DNA from: Solenopsis invicta
Taxonomy: Eukaryota > Arthropoda > Insecta > Hymenoptera > Formicidae
Assembly (NCBI RefSeq): GCF_016802725.1
Contig: NC_052678.1
Coordinates: forward strand, 7,990,001-8,054,000
DNA length: 64,000 bases
Reading direction: 5' to 3'
In this document: in pieces, positions 1 through 11,699 of the stretch
Layout of the letters: every line of letters begins with the position of its first letter
How positions within the stretch are numbered: the first letter of the stretch is position 1
Translations under genes and position numbers: made by a program
The notes under the pieces: generated by a model
What the model saw: only the letters and a program-made list of their open reading frames with translations
Databases searched by the model: none
Told to the model about the DNA's origin: nothing

Positions 1-981
1 ATGTCCATGGATATATCCTAGCTTCTCGCCGTCGAGTTCGTGAGCCGGGGACGAATGGGGTACCAATGGCGAGCGAAGTTACGGACGATAGACATGCCGA
101 ACTCCCGCGCACGCAAGTACGTCCCTCGCGATGTTCGCGGGGATGTGTCAGTTTGACAGAATAGAAGAGCACGATAGAAAACTGTTTTCTATTGGGATTG
201 CTACCTAAAGAAATCATATGCATATGTGACTTTTACCTGTTTCTAACACACTTGCGCGTACGTAACAAAGTACACATATATTCAAGATGATGTTCGTGAT
301 TGCTCTCTTTTTTTAGTGGATAGAATATAGCTGCGTGTATCGAAGTGCCCGGAGGGAAAAAAGAAAGACTGCGATAATCCGTTGTATCGAGTCCTTTGAC
401 TCTGCCGTATCGACGATACGCGATAAAATGCGCGCGAGGGCGATTTCGATACTGGCTACGTACACCTTTAAGTTCGTTAACGTTCAACCAACGCGACTAC
501 GTAGGTCTATACTTTTGCCTGGTGTATTTTCGAGAGGCAATTTCCTTGCGATTGGTTCAGAATGGTTCCATTACACAAGGATATCGATAGCGGCTGTGTA
601 GCCCGCGCGATGGAATACTGCCACTGCGCGAAATTCGATCTACAATCTGCACTCTGCCGTCGCACACTTCCATACAATCTGTATAATTGGCGGAGAAACA
701 GCACGCGTATAAAGATGATCCGCAAACGGACGTATCGCGCGTTGAATAACCGCCTATCTTACATTCTCAATCGAACGGAAAAAAAAGATTGGTTACAGTT
801 GCAAGAATCTGTACGTAGTAATCAAATTTCATGGATAAAATTTAACTATCACACACAGATTTTTGCTGCTGCAACTAATCTTTTTTTTTTTCGTGCATGC
901 GCAATTTAATCCCGAGCAATTTTACAGTCAGGAAGAGATTTTTTAAATACGTTAAAGAATTCGCATTTTCAAATAATCCAC
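1..981. other. No gene seen; mixed composition
   Basis: The first 900 bases are of mixed composition with frequent CpG, and the end is AT-rich. Reading frames are short and overlap in several frames with no codon bias that I can see. There is a T10 run near 880-890. I see no splice-flanked frame, RNA gene or long repeat here. Confidence 0.5.
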
Positions 982-1113
982 TATACTGTTAAAAATACGA
1001 AAGCAAATTTCATGTAGGTACATTAAAAACGTTTAATGTAATTAAAAGTGCACTGAATTTCTACTTGTGTAACTTAAAAATACATTCAATTTTACGACAT
1101 TTTTAACAGTGTA
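982..1113. mobile_element. Family A miniature inverted-repeat element, copy 1
   Basis: A 132-base non-coding element starts TATACTGTTAAAAATAC and ends ATTTTTAACAGTGTA, so its ends are inverted repeats of about 15 bases with one or two mismatches. The interior matches the copy at 13263-13477: both contain GAAAGCAAATTTCA, then AAAAGTGCACT, then GTAACTTAAAATACATT-like sequence, in the same order. Each end begins with TA, which would fit a TA target duplication as in Tc1/mariner-derived miniature elements. That superfamily assignment is inference. There is no transposase frame. Confidence 0.75.
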
Positions 1114-1773
1114 AAGTGCATGTCGAAATCGGTGTATTAAGTGCGAGTGCGAGATTAAACCCGGGTGGGATTAATTTTTGCGCCATGAAGGGGTTTCAGG
1201 ACCTCCCTGCCAAGAAAGTCCAGTAACAAGTAACGGGAATTCCGCGGGTATTGAAATTAAAGTTGGTTGATTACTTTCTTAAACTATTAGATGGTCTTAC
1301 GACCGATCTCTCTCCAGCGATCAGTTTAAGCTGTCGGAGAATAATTTCTCGCCGTCCTACGTTTAGACGAGCATTAGTGCGTTTGTGTTAACCAAAACGG
1401 ATTACTTTCTACTGTAATGTAAAACACACGATGAATCGCGTTGAAAACCGTTATATGACCTGCATTATAGCCGTAACGCGGATTTATGACGTATACTCCC
1501 TGTAATATTTGCAGCGAATTTGTCATTTCGCCATGATGTTATTACTTTCTTGTTGCTCGCGACGGACAATGGCATCGCCGCCTAAACCAAGAAAAACGAA
1601 CTTTAAACATGCTAGATTCGAAACGCGAAAGCCGCGGTAATATGTAGCTAGTGTGTTCCACGCGGAGAGAATAAATGGAGAAATTATTTCGGATACGATA
1701 ACATGCGCACAGGGAAAAAAACGCAGGATCGATATGTATATGCTTTGCAGAGGAATCGCTATAAGGTCAATAC

Positions 1774-2540
1774 AAAGTACTTGAGCTGAATAAGGCCCTT
1801 TATTAATTTTTTGTTTTAACTCTATAAGGATATTGAAATGAACTGAACAAGAATAAAATCTTTATTTCAATTATTCACAAAAATGAAATATGTTTAAAAA
1901 TAATTTGTTAAACTCTGTTGTTGAGACTTTAGCAAAGAAAATAATAAAGAAACTGTACATTATCTTTTAAATAAGTTTTAAAATGATTATTAATTATAAA
2001 AACGAAATTAAGTTATTCTTAAATTTACATCATAATTATCTTTAATTTGGTCTCTTATTAAATTGGAAGTTTCTAGTCAATTTTCTGGTCAGTTTCTCAA
2101 AAAAGACACCAGCATTGAAAATTGTTGTGCTCTAGTGTAAACCTTCCACATAATAAAAAAAAAATAATAATTGTTATATAAATGGCCTTATTTAAGTAAA
2201 TGCGTTGTTTAAAAAAAATATATATTTGTAAAAATCAATATATATTTTTTGTTTTCTGCAGTTAGGAATTTAAATAACATTATATGTTATAATATACCAT
2301 AAAATAATATATATTTAATAAACTTTATAGCGAACTTTTATAAAAACGGCTCATACATCAACTTCGTTATAAAGTTTTCGTTACACTAAACAGACACGCT
2401 GCTACTTGTTCTAATTCCGCGGTCCTTACTCACTTCCTATGACACATTTTAGAAGCATATACTGCAGGTAAAGTGCATTTTTAAGTAAATTCAAAAGTGA
2501 ACCTTATTTAGTGCTTGACCCCATTTAGCTCAAGTATCTT
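1774..2540. mobile_element. Family B AT-rich inverted-repeat element, copy 1
   Basis: The left end reads AAAGTACTTGAGCTGAATAA and the right end reads TTTAGCTCAAGTATCTT, which is its inverted counterpart. The interior shares ordered blocks with 4884-5304, including a TTGAAAT..AATAAAATCTTTATTT stretch, ACATTATCTT, and ATNATTAATTANAAAAACNAAATT. The right boundary is uncertain because an internal GGCCTTATTTAAG near 2185 resembles an end too. The unit might therefore be about 430 bases, like copy 2, followed by another fragment. No protein is encoded. It is probably a non-autonomous DNA transposon, but the family is not identified. Confidence 0.65.
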
Positions 2541-4883
2541 CTGCTTGAAATTTAAACTGTTACATGTTTTTATATAAATATACAATATAACTAAAATTTT
2601 TAAAAATATTACTTCGGGTTTCTTAATAATAACCTTGCAAAATGTTTCTGTAAAACGTTAGAAATTTTTTTTCCTCAATCGCGTAACATTCTTTTACGGT
2701 GGAACATACACAATTTTGCGATTGTTCGCAAAACGTCACGGATGATCGGCTATATCGTGTAGATCGCTCGGTGATAAGATATTCGTGTACGCGCGATTAT
2801 GCTCCCTCGTAAACTGCCTAATCGCTTCTGTCACGTTTTGCATCTCACAGTCAAGCGCGTAGTTGACTGAGGACATTATCAACAAAAGCACTTTGCTAAA
2901 GGGCTCTTACAATTTTGCACGTGAGTATACGTGACACTGACTTTACGCGAAGTCGAGAATATGGGACCGTCTTTTACATGAGCGCCTATTACAGACGCCG
3001 CACTCGTAGTCTGGTATCGCCTTAGGAGATTGCAGGATCAACTTGAGATCTAATGGGGTCTCAACCTATCTACGTTATACTAAAGGAGCCTTGTACCAGC
3101 AAATCGGCTGTCACATCTCTCGTATTTGTTATGCGAAGTTGATTAGAAATGATAAAATAGACATTTACCCGGGGCGTTATAGTGCTAATCCTTAATATTA
3201 TTAATAATGATGACCGGACACAAGGAACTTCGGCGCGCGCGCGCGCGCGGAACATTATTACCGACGGGATAATAATTACTGGCGGAGATGGAGCTTTAGA
3301 AACGTGTCTTGAAACAAAGAATCACGGAGCACAGGTAGAGCTTGTTAAGAAAAGTTGCCGTGAACTTTGCGTTCAGTGTCTGCGAATTAACTATGTTTCG
3401 AAACGTCACTGATAAAAATTGTAACAATTATTAATTTGAGTAGTTTTATTTGTCGTTGTCCGAAGATATCAATATATATGTTATTTAATTACGCTTTGCG
3501 TATTATTTAATTACGCATTTGATTATGCCCGGTGATTAAAATATTTGTTTAAAGTATTGAAATGCATAATTTTGATAGTCACGTTTGTTCGCGCGATATA
3601 TAGCTTAGTGAGAAAGAATATTTTGTCATTAATGCAGTTGCCTTCATTAATAACCGTTGACTGGCCTCTACAAATGAAGGTCCTCTCGCACATGGACCAC
3701 CACTTACAGATAAAGCTGAAGGATCGATCCAAAGGGTGGTCCTCTCCACCCTCGAACGTACGCAAGCGCAGCGACACGGTCGCTGTGTTTATTTTACATG
3801 TCTTATAAATGTGCAAACGCACGCAAGCGACAGGCAATTGGCTTGTCAATTAATAGTAATTACTGCTTTTGAAAATTTATTGCATCAGGCATTACATAAT
3901 GATGTCTGTTATTCTACCTTATAATACACATTACAATGTTTCATTTGTCCATTAAATATCACGAGTAATTAATAATTTATTATGTAAGAAAATGATGGTT
4001 AAATTAGATTTTTATGAATCAATTTGAGTGACTAATTTTAAAAATTCTTTTGAAAGGTTCTTCTAATAACATTTATACTAATTTTATTTACTAATACATC
4101 TATTAAAATATATGAATGCATTTATCAGTTAATAATTAATTCGATTATAAAAAAAATCGTAGTAGTATCGTAATATTTTCTGAAAGATTAATTCGCTTGA
4201 CCCTATGCGTCATCCACAGAGTTTGAGAACTTAGGGTACGACTTGATTCCCCGCAAAATCTGAAACCTGATGAAACTTTCGTGTGTATCTTTTGCACGAT
4301 GAATTGTAAGCTGGCTTAGTTTTGACGAAATGTTTCGTATATATGTATATTTCGAACGTACTTATCCAGCAACTTACCTATGCGGTCGGTCCGCGTCTGA
4401 ATGTTAACGGGCTGCCAGTCATAAGGTATTCCGGAAACGGATGCGGATTTTCTAGAGGATCCTCACGAATTTCTCTATTTCACGGACGATTTGTCCTCTG
4501 CGGAGACGGGTTTTGTCGCGCGCGGGTCACTATACGTGAGTGAGCAGACGCTGAAATCGACCTCGGCTGGCTCGTCGTCATCTCATTCGATTTGACTTCG
4601 CGAGTTGATCCACAACATCATAAATAGCTCGTCGTTAAGTCTCTTGCTCGCGATGCCGTTCGCATTGGCGGAGAAAATGCGCGCTCTTTCTCCATAAAAG
4701 CGGACTTGTCGAGATCATTATTATTGAATCGAGGATTGAATGATGCAGTCTCGCTATTAGTTATTAAAGAAAATTACTCGTTCTACTTTTCGCTCATTCT
4801 CACGATAAATTAGATATCTTCGTTTCTTTAAAGTTGGTACTTTTTTTTCTTCGTAAAAGAAAAACCCAATATATAATATTATA
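2541..4883. other. No gene seen; AT-rich with one alternating GC tract
   Basis: AT-rich sequence alternates with modest GC blocks. A (GC)8-type alternating tract lies at 3233-3249. A possible solo left end of family A (CACTGATAAAAATTGTAACA) lies near 3407 with no matching right end. A short inverted pair GGACCACC/GGTGGTCC is present at 3694-3742. No splice-supported frame was found. Confidence 0.45.
3233..3249. repeat. Alternating GC tract
   Basis: About eight GC units in a row inside otherwise AT-rich DNA. Alternating purine-pyrimidine GC DNA can adopt the Z form. Whether it does so here is unknown. Confidence 0.85.
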
Positions 4884-5304
4884 AGATATCTGAGTCGAAA
4901 AAGATTCACGTAACTTATTTTTTATAAACTTTATTTATGGAGACATTGAAATAAATTGAGAGAATAAAATGTTTATTTTCATCACTCACAAAAATAAAAT
5001 TATCTTTTATATCGAACATTTGTAAATAAGAAAAACATTTTTTTAACTTGACATTGTCTATTATTAAACTCTTGTGTTTTTAATAAGGCTTAATAAAAAA
5101 TAAATTGAAAATAAAAAAAGAATTAAACATTATCTTCTAAATTCTTTTCAAAATAATCATTAATTACAAAAACAAAATTTCTACTCTACTGTTAAACATC
5201 ACAATTATCTTCAATTTTTCAAAAATAATGCAAATACCAATATAAACCAAGCGCAGGTGTTTGAGCGAATTAATCCGCTAGACTTTATTCGGCTCAAGTA
5301 CTTT
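4884..5304. mobile_element. Family B AT-rich inverted-repeat element, copy 2
   Basis: This 421-base copy is diverged from the one at 1774-2540. The left end AGATATCTGAGTCGAAAAAG and the right end TTCGGCTCAAGTACTTT are inverted repeats of each other and match the copy 1 ends. The interior keeps the same order of shared blocks (TTTATNGAGACATTGAAAT-like, ACATTATCTTCTAAA, AATAATCATTAATTACAAAA). No coding frame is present. The lower similarity suggests an old insertion. Confidence 0.65.
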
Positions 5305-8046
5305 ACTATAAAATGTTTCTTACGTATTTCCTATTACCTTTACCGATCTCTTTCTTTGAACATGTAGCTTATTATTTTATGAATTGAGCAAATATCTGAT
5401 TGTTGCTTTAAACGGCTGCGAATCTTTCCTCAGTAGGCTTTCATGCAAAACATTATGTGCTTTGTGCGAGGAAAAGTCGAGAGTCATTTGTCTGCCAATG
5501 CTGCTGCTTTCGGTCAGCTTTAAAACTTCTTTGGTGATAGTTTGTCGAACAGCGAGGCGAACAAGCGAGGGATGCTGAAGGTTCCCCCGTGCCAACTTTG
5601 ACTCAGGGAAACGCCGACGGAAAAGCAGATAAATCAATTGCTTTCTGCGCGGCTTGAATACATGTACTTTAGTCTGAGCGCATTTCTTTTTTTGCACGAG
5701 GTGCGAAACGCGGACGATTGATCCATATTTTTTGAGATAATGTGAGCGCGTGAGATTTTGAGGAAATAGCACTTTATCTAATTACACAAGGTCTGGTAAA
5801 ATTTCGACAACTAGAAAAAGAAATTTTGACGAGTTTAAATTGACTTGGATAAAAACTTATTCAAACTATAAAAAAAACTTTGAATTTTTCGGAACTATAA
5901 GATAAAATAGAAAAAAAGTGAATAAAGAATATTATTCTTTTACTTGAAAACTAATCGTAAAATGTATTTTTATTCACGATTACTTTTAAAATATCTTACA
6001 AATCGCGGTGTGAGACTCCGTAGAAAAGAATCTATCAATACTTTTCTTAAAGCTGGGTCGAACAGCGTCCTGGTCTATCGAGTTTTGAACTATCCAGACT
6101 TATGATGTAACTTTCGCTTTCGGCCTCTCTTTTATGCCATTATCTTACGAATTTCTTACATTTCATCACACAGAGATTTAGACGCAGTCTCTACTTTATT
6201 AATCCGTGACGTTGTTATTCAAGACACGTTATTATTGTCCGAACAAGCAAATTTGCAGTTAATATCGTCCAGAAGATTTCGACGCTGACGCGAAACTACC
6301 GTAATATCGTAGCACGATGTATAAAGATGTAAAACCGGGCAAAGTTCGCGAAACTGACGTTCCCATAATTAGATTCAACGGTGTGAAAGGGCGACGAAGG
6401 GCAGCGGAAACTTGCCCCGATCCACCACGGCGAGTGATTATAAAATCCGCCTGCAGGCGGTACCGCAAGTTCTGATCTTTCACATCTTTTACAGCGCTAT
6501 TTACATACGTTCCCGTACCTTGGTAACGCCTAACGTTTTTCAGATGCGTATTATTTCAAAAAGTTTTTGCGGGAGTATCGCGGAAATGCGGTTAATAGAA
6601 TTACATTTTACGTTTGCGATTTTACGAATGGTCAGTGTCGGACAACCGCGAAACATTTTTACAACGCACGATAATATACAGCCAGTAGTTTGCAGTCAGA
6701 GATGCACACGGTGAACAGAACAGTATATCGTAATTTCAAGAGTGTAACTGAAATAAAATTGTGACGTAACTGTTAATTAAAATGACGTTTTTACCGCTTG
6801 GCTCAGATGGGGATAACTTGAGGATAATTTCTCGCGTTTATATACGTCGGGCGATCGAGACGAGAGCCCACGATCCCTCCGGCACATAAATTTATGCTAA
6901 ATTATAATGATCGGATGAATTCTTATCTCGATATTCTACGTTATATCGCGGCGTACGTGCACGGAAGCGCAGGAAGCGTTTTAGGGAGAAAGAGAGTGAG
7001 AGAGGAAAAAAGAAGTCGTTATACGTCGAATCTCTCGTGCATCGTTTGATCCCTGGCTTCGAGACGACGATGCGATCGCGATGTACGTACGAGCGGCGAT
7101 ATACACGTAGAAAATGAAGGAAGTACCTTTGACGTTAATATTTCCCTGGTATCGGCGGGCACGTTTCTGTAAACCGTGAGGCATTAAAAGTAATACATAA
7201 TTATTCACGGTTCATTTCGTTTTCCCATTTCCTATATGGCACACATGTGGCACGGGGGTTCGTGTGTGCATGCACATACACGTGGGGTATGGGCGTGTGC
7301 GACGAGCTCCGATCTCGCCATCGCATCGCCGGCAGCTCGTACACCAAAGGGGGACAACGGAGCGCGGTAGGGAGAGAAAAAGAGCAAACCGTGGGTGGGT
7401 TTTAGAGCGAGGGGTGGTGGCGCGATGGTGGCGGAGACGAGACCTGACTGTCTGCAGGCTTGTTTCCGCGCGCTTTGAGCACATGCATTTTGCTCTCTTC
7501 CTCTCCCCCTCCCTCTCTTCTTCTTCTTCCCCTTTCTCTCTCCGCAAACCGTGGACGTACCAGCAGCGAGCGAGTTAACCAGCTCGCGAGTACGGCGAAA
7601 ATAACGCCGTGAAAATCCGCTTAAGCGGAAACAGCCCGTCATCGTATTGATCCATGCCATTACCGTTCCGCAGAAATGAAAGATGAAACAAAAAAAAAAG
7701 AAAGGGAGAGAGAAAGAAAGAAAGAAAAAGAGCGGAGGAAAAAGAAAAGGAAACAACAAAAAGCTCATTTCGCCGGACGTGTTTGAATTTATATCGGATG
7801 GGTGTGGGACCCGACGTATCGCGACAGTGGGATCTGTATAGGGAATTAAACGACGGCTTACAAATGCATGTATGCGATCGAGTCGCTTGCACTTCCCCGA
7901 CACGTAGGCTCAATTAGCATAACTAATATCGAGAGTGTGTCGCCAGTGTACCTCTTTCTGTTATCACATGATATAATCCTACCGATATTATCCTCCGCGA
8001 TTAGCGTACAATTGTTTAGAAAATGGATCCTTTAAGGGGATTACTG
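5305..8046. other. No gene seen; polypyrimidine and polypurine tracts
   Basis: The stretch contains AT-rich DNA around 5.8-6.0 kb, mixed sequence to 7.2 kb, then a CpG- and pyrimidine-rich block. A pyrimidine-rich run at about 7490-7550 is followed by a purine-rich run at about 7676-7765 containing (AAAG)n. A 131-codon frame on the minus strand at 5377-5772 and a 223-codon frame at 7232-7903 are not convincing. The second reads through low-complexity sequence. Confidence 0.45.
7490..7765. repeat. Polypyrimidine tract followed by polypurine tract
   Basis: The + strand is almost all C/T at about 7490-7550 and almost all A/G at about 7676-7765, with the purine part containing GAAAGAAAGAAAGAAA. 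The two tracts are roughly complementary, so a single strand could fold back on itself, and each could form triplex DNA. A regulatory role is not shown. Confidence 0.7.
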
Positions 8047-8460
8047 CTAGAGTGCGAAAAAGTTTGTCTATTTTGGAGAATTTTTTAGAAAAAACTGCAC
8101 ACGCATTTTTCTACGTTTTTACACATCTATTTGTAGATATTTGATAAATATCTATAAATTTTGATATGGTCAAATGTTTATTGGTTTTATTACGTAATTT
8201 TAAAAATACACACATTTTTCCAGTTGGCTGACATGATTTTTCTGAAACTACTGAAGCTATCGATTTTAACATTTGTTTATGTAAAATACATGTCTGTTTA
8301 TCGCATGAACTAGAATTATTATGATATTTATAAATTAATTATTTTTCTATACACGTTAAATGCAATCGATTTTTGTTAAAAAATTGTTTTCTAAACGTTT
8401 TAATAATTTGCAATCTTTTTTTTATTTATTCTAGTTTGTGCGATAAACCAATGTGTATTT

Positions 8461-8514
<54 letters not shown>

Positions 8515-8717
8515 AAAGTTAAAATCGATAGCTTCAATAGTTTTTGAAAAATCGACTGACTTGTATAATGTATTTGTTTTCAAATTTAGGTAACAAAATT
8601 TAATTTAGCCCGATAAAAATTTGTAGATATTTAATAAATGTGTACAAGCAGAAGAATACGTGTAGCAGTTTACCTTTAAAAAAATTTTCTGAAATAGGCT
8701 ACTTTTTCGCATTCCAG
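8047..8717. mobile_element. Long foldback element carrying an (AC)25 array
   Basis: The ends are inverted repeats: CTAGAGTGCGAAAAAGT on the left, and on the right ACTTTTTCGCATTCCAG, the reverse complement with two mismatches. Arms of about 270 bases can be matched inward, including the exact 18-base pair at 8253-8270 (GAAGCTATCGATTTTAAC) and 8518-8535, and again 8293-8316 with 8431-8452. The central loop is about 115 bases. The (AC)25 array sits only in the right arm. No protein frame is present. It resembles a foldback or miniature inverted-repeat transposon of unknown family. Confidence 0.8.
8462..8512 (+). repeat. Perfect (AC)25 microsatellite
   Basis: A 51-base uninterrupted AC array inside the right arm of the foldback element at 8047-8717. 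The corresponding part of the left arm (about 8270-8292) has only non-repetitive TTTATGTAAAATACATG sequence. The array therefore arose by expansion after the two arms formed. Confidence 0.98.
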
Positions 8718-9094
8718 ATGAAAATACCTTCTTAATTAACAATTAATAGTTATTAATGCGAGACTGACACTCTGAGAAGATACGGAAGACACGCCTTGAT
8801 CGCGCAGTTAACAGTTTATTGGCGGTGCCGTCGATTCTTTCGATATATATAGTCTTACCACTGCCTGCCGTTACTACTTAAAACATCGCTACTTAGGGCA
8901 CGGCCGGTCGAAAACATTTTTTTTCCCTAGTCAGTCATTCCCGACCATAAAACCCAATGCGGAAATAACGCGGACGTTATCGGTGCAACTTTCCGCGTTT
9001 TTCGCGCTCGTTGAACTATCGCCCGTGGAATGTCGTTGACTCCAGTTATCTCGAACGCGAATAATTCCAACGAGCGACGCCCCGACGTACCGCC

Positions 9095-9124
9095 GTCGCG
9101 TCGCGTCGCGTCGCGTCGCGTCGG
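9095..9124 (+). repeat. (GTCGC)n pentamer array
   Basis: Five perfect copies and one imperfect copy of GTCGC. The same pentamer in the opposite orientation (GACGC) recurs at 63556-63574. Confidence 0.95.
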
Positions 9125-9179
9125 GCCGCGCCTGCACTCGCGACGCACTACATTTCACTATCTCTCGTTATAGCTCGCC

Positions 9180-9197
9180 ACGTACGTACGTACGTAC
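9180..9197. repeat. (ACGT)4 self-complementary array
   Basis: ACGTACGTACGTACGTAC, four and a half copies of the palindromic tetramer ACGT. Confidence 0.95.
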
Positions 9198-10479
9198 AAA
9201 CACGTGCGGTTCCGTGCCACCGGGTCGGACCACGGAAGACGAGCCCTCTCGGATACACCCGACGTGTATGCGCCGCATACGAGGTGGGTATATCTCACCC
9301 TACGGTCCGACCCTTATCTTAAATCGCTGCTTATGGCCAGACACGATCTTCCGCCACACCTCCATTTTTCTTCTCGTAACCTTTATACCTCGTATTTTAA
9401 TAAATTCCGATTTGGGTCATCGGTGCGCGTCGATGTGCACTCCTGGTACCTCCCGGCGGCGTGCGGTCGATGCACCGTTTCGTTAGAAAGAGGTGCAGCG
9501 AGACCGACAGCATTTAACTGACGCGTAAAGTGCGTGCCCGGGTATCTTGCGAGGCTGCTTAACGTGATTTAATGCTTGCCAATTAACGTGGGCGAATACA
9601 TTAAAGCCAAATTAACAGTCTATTTAATCTTTACGAACTGGCATTATAGATGATTGTTGGGCATTAATATCATTTACATGATTGATTAATGCCAGCTATG
9701 TCATTAATTATCCACGAGCTCGCTACTATTGTCAACCTAGAGAATAGTCTCGATAATACTATGCCGATGTATGTAGACCTATCGTACCTGCATAATTAAT
9801 GAATTGTGTCGTGAATCTGATTTCCTATTAAAGCTTCTTTTTTTTATGAAGAACGCATATAATACAACGTAAAAATAACGCAATTTATATAAAGGTAAAG
9901 ATTTGAGCGTGCTCTTTTGGTTACATCAACTACGTCTCCGAATTTAAGATACGTTTTACGTCGAAACTATCGACTCTCGGAAAAACTGCTTAAAGTCTTT
10001 CGTCGAAGTGACACGTGTCGATGATATATGTCATTGCCGATACGGGACGAAAGCGCGCGCTGTATTGGCGAGAGTATATTGTTCCTCTTGAAAATGTCCT
10101 CGACGATGGAGAGAAAGACTCGCGATATTCTTATTTGAGTTGATCTTTCACATTTATATTCAATTACACCGTTTCCATAAAGCTCTAGCTACACCCGCGG
10201 ATTCGATGCATCTAAATAACGCTAGATACCTTGATAGAAAATCGAAACTCAAGAATCTTTTTCTTTTCCGTACCTAGTTATAAAAAAAAAGTCGTTGGCA
10301 ACCCAAGATCCGGGCCGGTAGGACACAAAACAGCGGCGATCCGCGGATCGCACTCTCATTATCATTTAAATTCCCCGTCTTTGACAGGTACTGCCAAGAG
10401 CGCATCTTTTTCTGGGAAAAAACACCGCCGGAAAAGGCACTCTGCCCTTTGTTGCGGACACTACCTTTTTCGAGGCATT

Positions 10480-10892
10480 GTAAAAGCAGTCGTGATTGGC
10501 GGGCGAGGGGGCGAAGGAGCGCGCGAGGGTGAACGGCGGAGGGTGGCGGTGTGTCGGGGTGCACGCGCACGCGCGCGCCGAAGGGTTGGCCGCGCCGACA
10601 GCCGCTGCCGCCGTCGACAGTCGGCATCGGCGAGCCGCGGTACCAACGTCGTCGTCGTCGCTCTTTTCGGCCCTCGCGCGGTCCCCGACGTCGCCGGCGA
10701 GCGAGCACATTTATTACGCGGCTCAGTAAAGGATTCACGCTTTCTCTTTCTCTCTCTTTCTTTCTCTCTCGCTCTCTCTTTCGATTCGCACGAGTCAACG
10801 ACACGCGAGCGCTTCGCGTACGCGCTTGAACTTGTAACTCCCTCCCGTTTAGCCTAAAGTAAAGCCGTCGGTGGGTCCCAGGTGTGGTGAGT
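10480..10892 (+). promoter_or_regulatory. Possible CpG-rich promoter and 5' noncoding exon
   Basis: This is one of the most CpG-dense blocks in the window. An arthropod-type initiator TCAGT lies at 10723-10727 (context GGCTCAGTAAAG). It is followed by a CT-rich stretch and a good splice donor, GTGAGT at 10887-10892; a second GTGAGT lies at 11049-11054. That would make a noncoding exon of about 160 bases. Both long overlapping frames here (208 and 229 codons on opposite strands) read through low-complexity sequence and are not believable proteins. The elements are short and common, so this remains a guess that needs transcript data. Confidence 0.25.
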
Positions 10893-11699
10893 GAATCGCG
10901 GATTTTTGTGGCACGACCTCCACCGACGCGGACGGCAGACGCACCCCCTTCGATTCGGCGCACGCCACCCCGGCCCTTCGTCCCACGCGAGTACTCGTGA
11001 CTAATCGGCGAGGCGAGTGGAGTCGGAGCATGTAACGAGGTGGACGGGGTGAGTAGCGGTAGTCCTGTCGCACGAACCGCACCGATGCCGCTTTTGCGGC
11101 CGATAATTGTTACTCAACACACTGCGGTTGCGGCGCGGAAAAGAGCATCGACCATTGGTAAATTTCGGATTACACCGACAACAGCGATGAGCTTTTGTAT
11201 TGGCGAATCTGCACTCGATTCCCGAATCTCGGATCACGATTGTTTTCCGGCCGCGACAAATGTTTAAACGCTCGACGCTTCTCGTGGACATAAAAATTTT
11301 ATCGTCGTATTTACCATCTTACAGCCTTAATAGTTGTATTATAAGGAGATGGATTTAATCCTTATTCAAATAAAAATCGGAATCCGATAATCGAATTGAA
11401 TGTTAAATGCGCGGTAAAAATATGAAGTTTTCAATGAAGTTTTCATCGATCTTTATTCTCTCGTGTGTTGAAAACAATGGTTACGTTCGCCGATTGAACA
11501 AATGTAAAAATAGATTTACTGCGGGAGATGTAATGAAAAGAAAGTTCAGCATTGAACTTAGAAAGTCGAAAGACAAACTTCATTTCGACGGTAACGTCTA
11601 AGGATATAGATATCGAAAGTTTAGAACGGCCAATATAAAAAGATCTTAAGTCAAATGATTGAATAATTTAACTGTTCTCGTGAATGCGATTGAAATCAT
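10893..11699. other. No gene seen; CpG-rich to AT-rich transition
   Basis: CpG-rich sequence continues to about 11,270 and then changes sharply to AT-rich DNA. A short frame at 11407-11601 encodes a basic peptide in AT-rich DNA without splice signals and is not supported. Confidence 0.45.

Larger units (their letters stand above)
8718..10479. other. No gene seen; short tandem repeats in CpG-rich DNA
   Basis: A CpG-rich block at 8.9-9.5 kb contains the pentamer array (GTCGC)6 and an ACGT tetramer array. From 9.55 to 10.2 kb the sequence is AT-rich with several ATTAAT/AATTAA homeodomain-type motifs. No open frame with splice support was found. Confidence 0.45.

Noticed and set aside
5377..5772. 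131-codon minus-strand frame
   Set aside because: Within chance length. No domain, no start context or splice support.
7232..7903. 223-codon minus-strand frame
   Set aside because: It runs through a pyrimidine/purine tract, giving long serine, phenylalanine and leucine runs, and overlapping frames on both strands are also open. No domain.
10231..10963. 208- and 229-codon frames on opposite strands
   Set aside because: They overlap each other in CpG-rich, low-complexity DNA where stops are rare. Arginine- and serine-rich with no recognisable domain.
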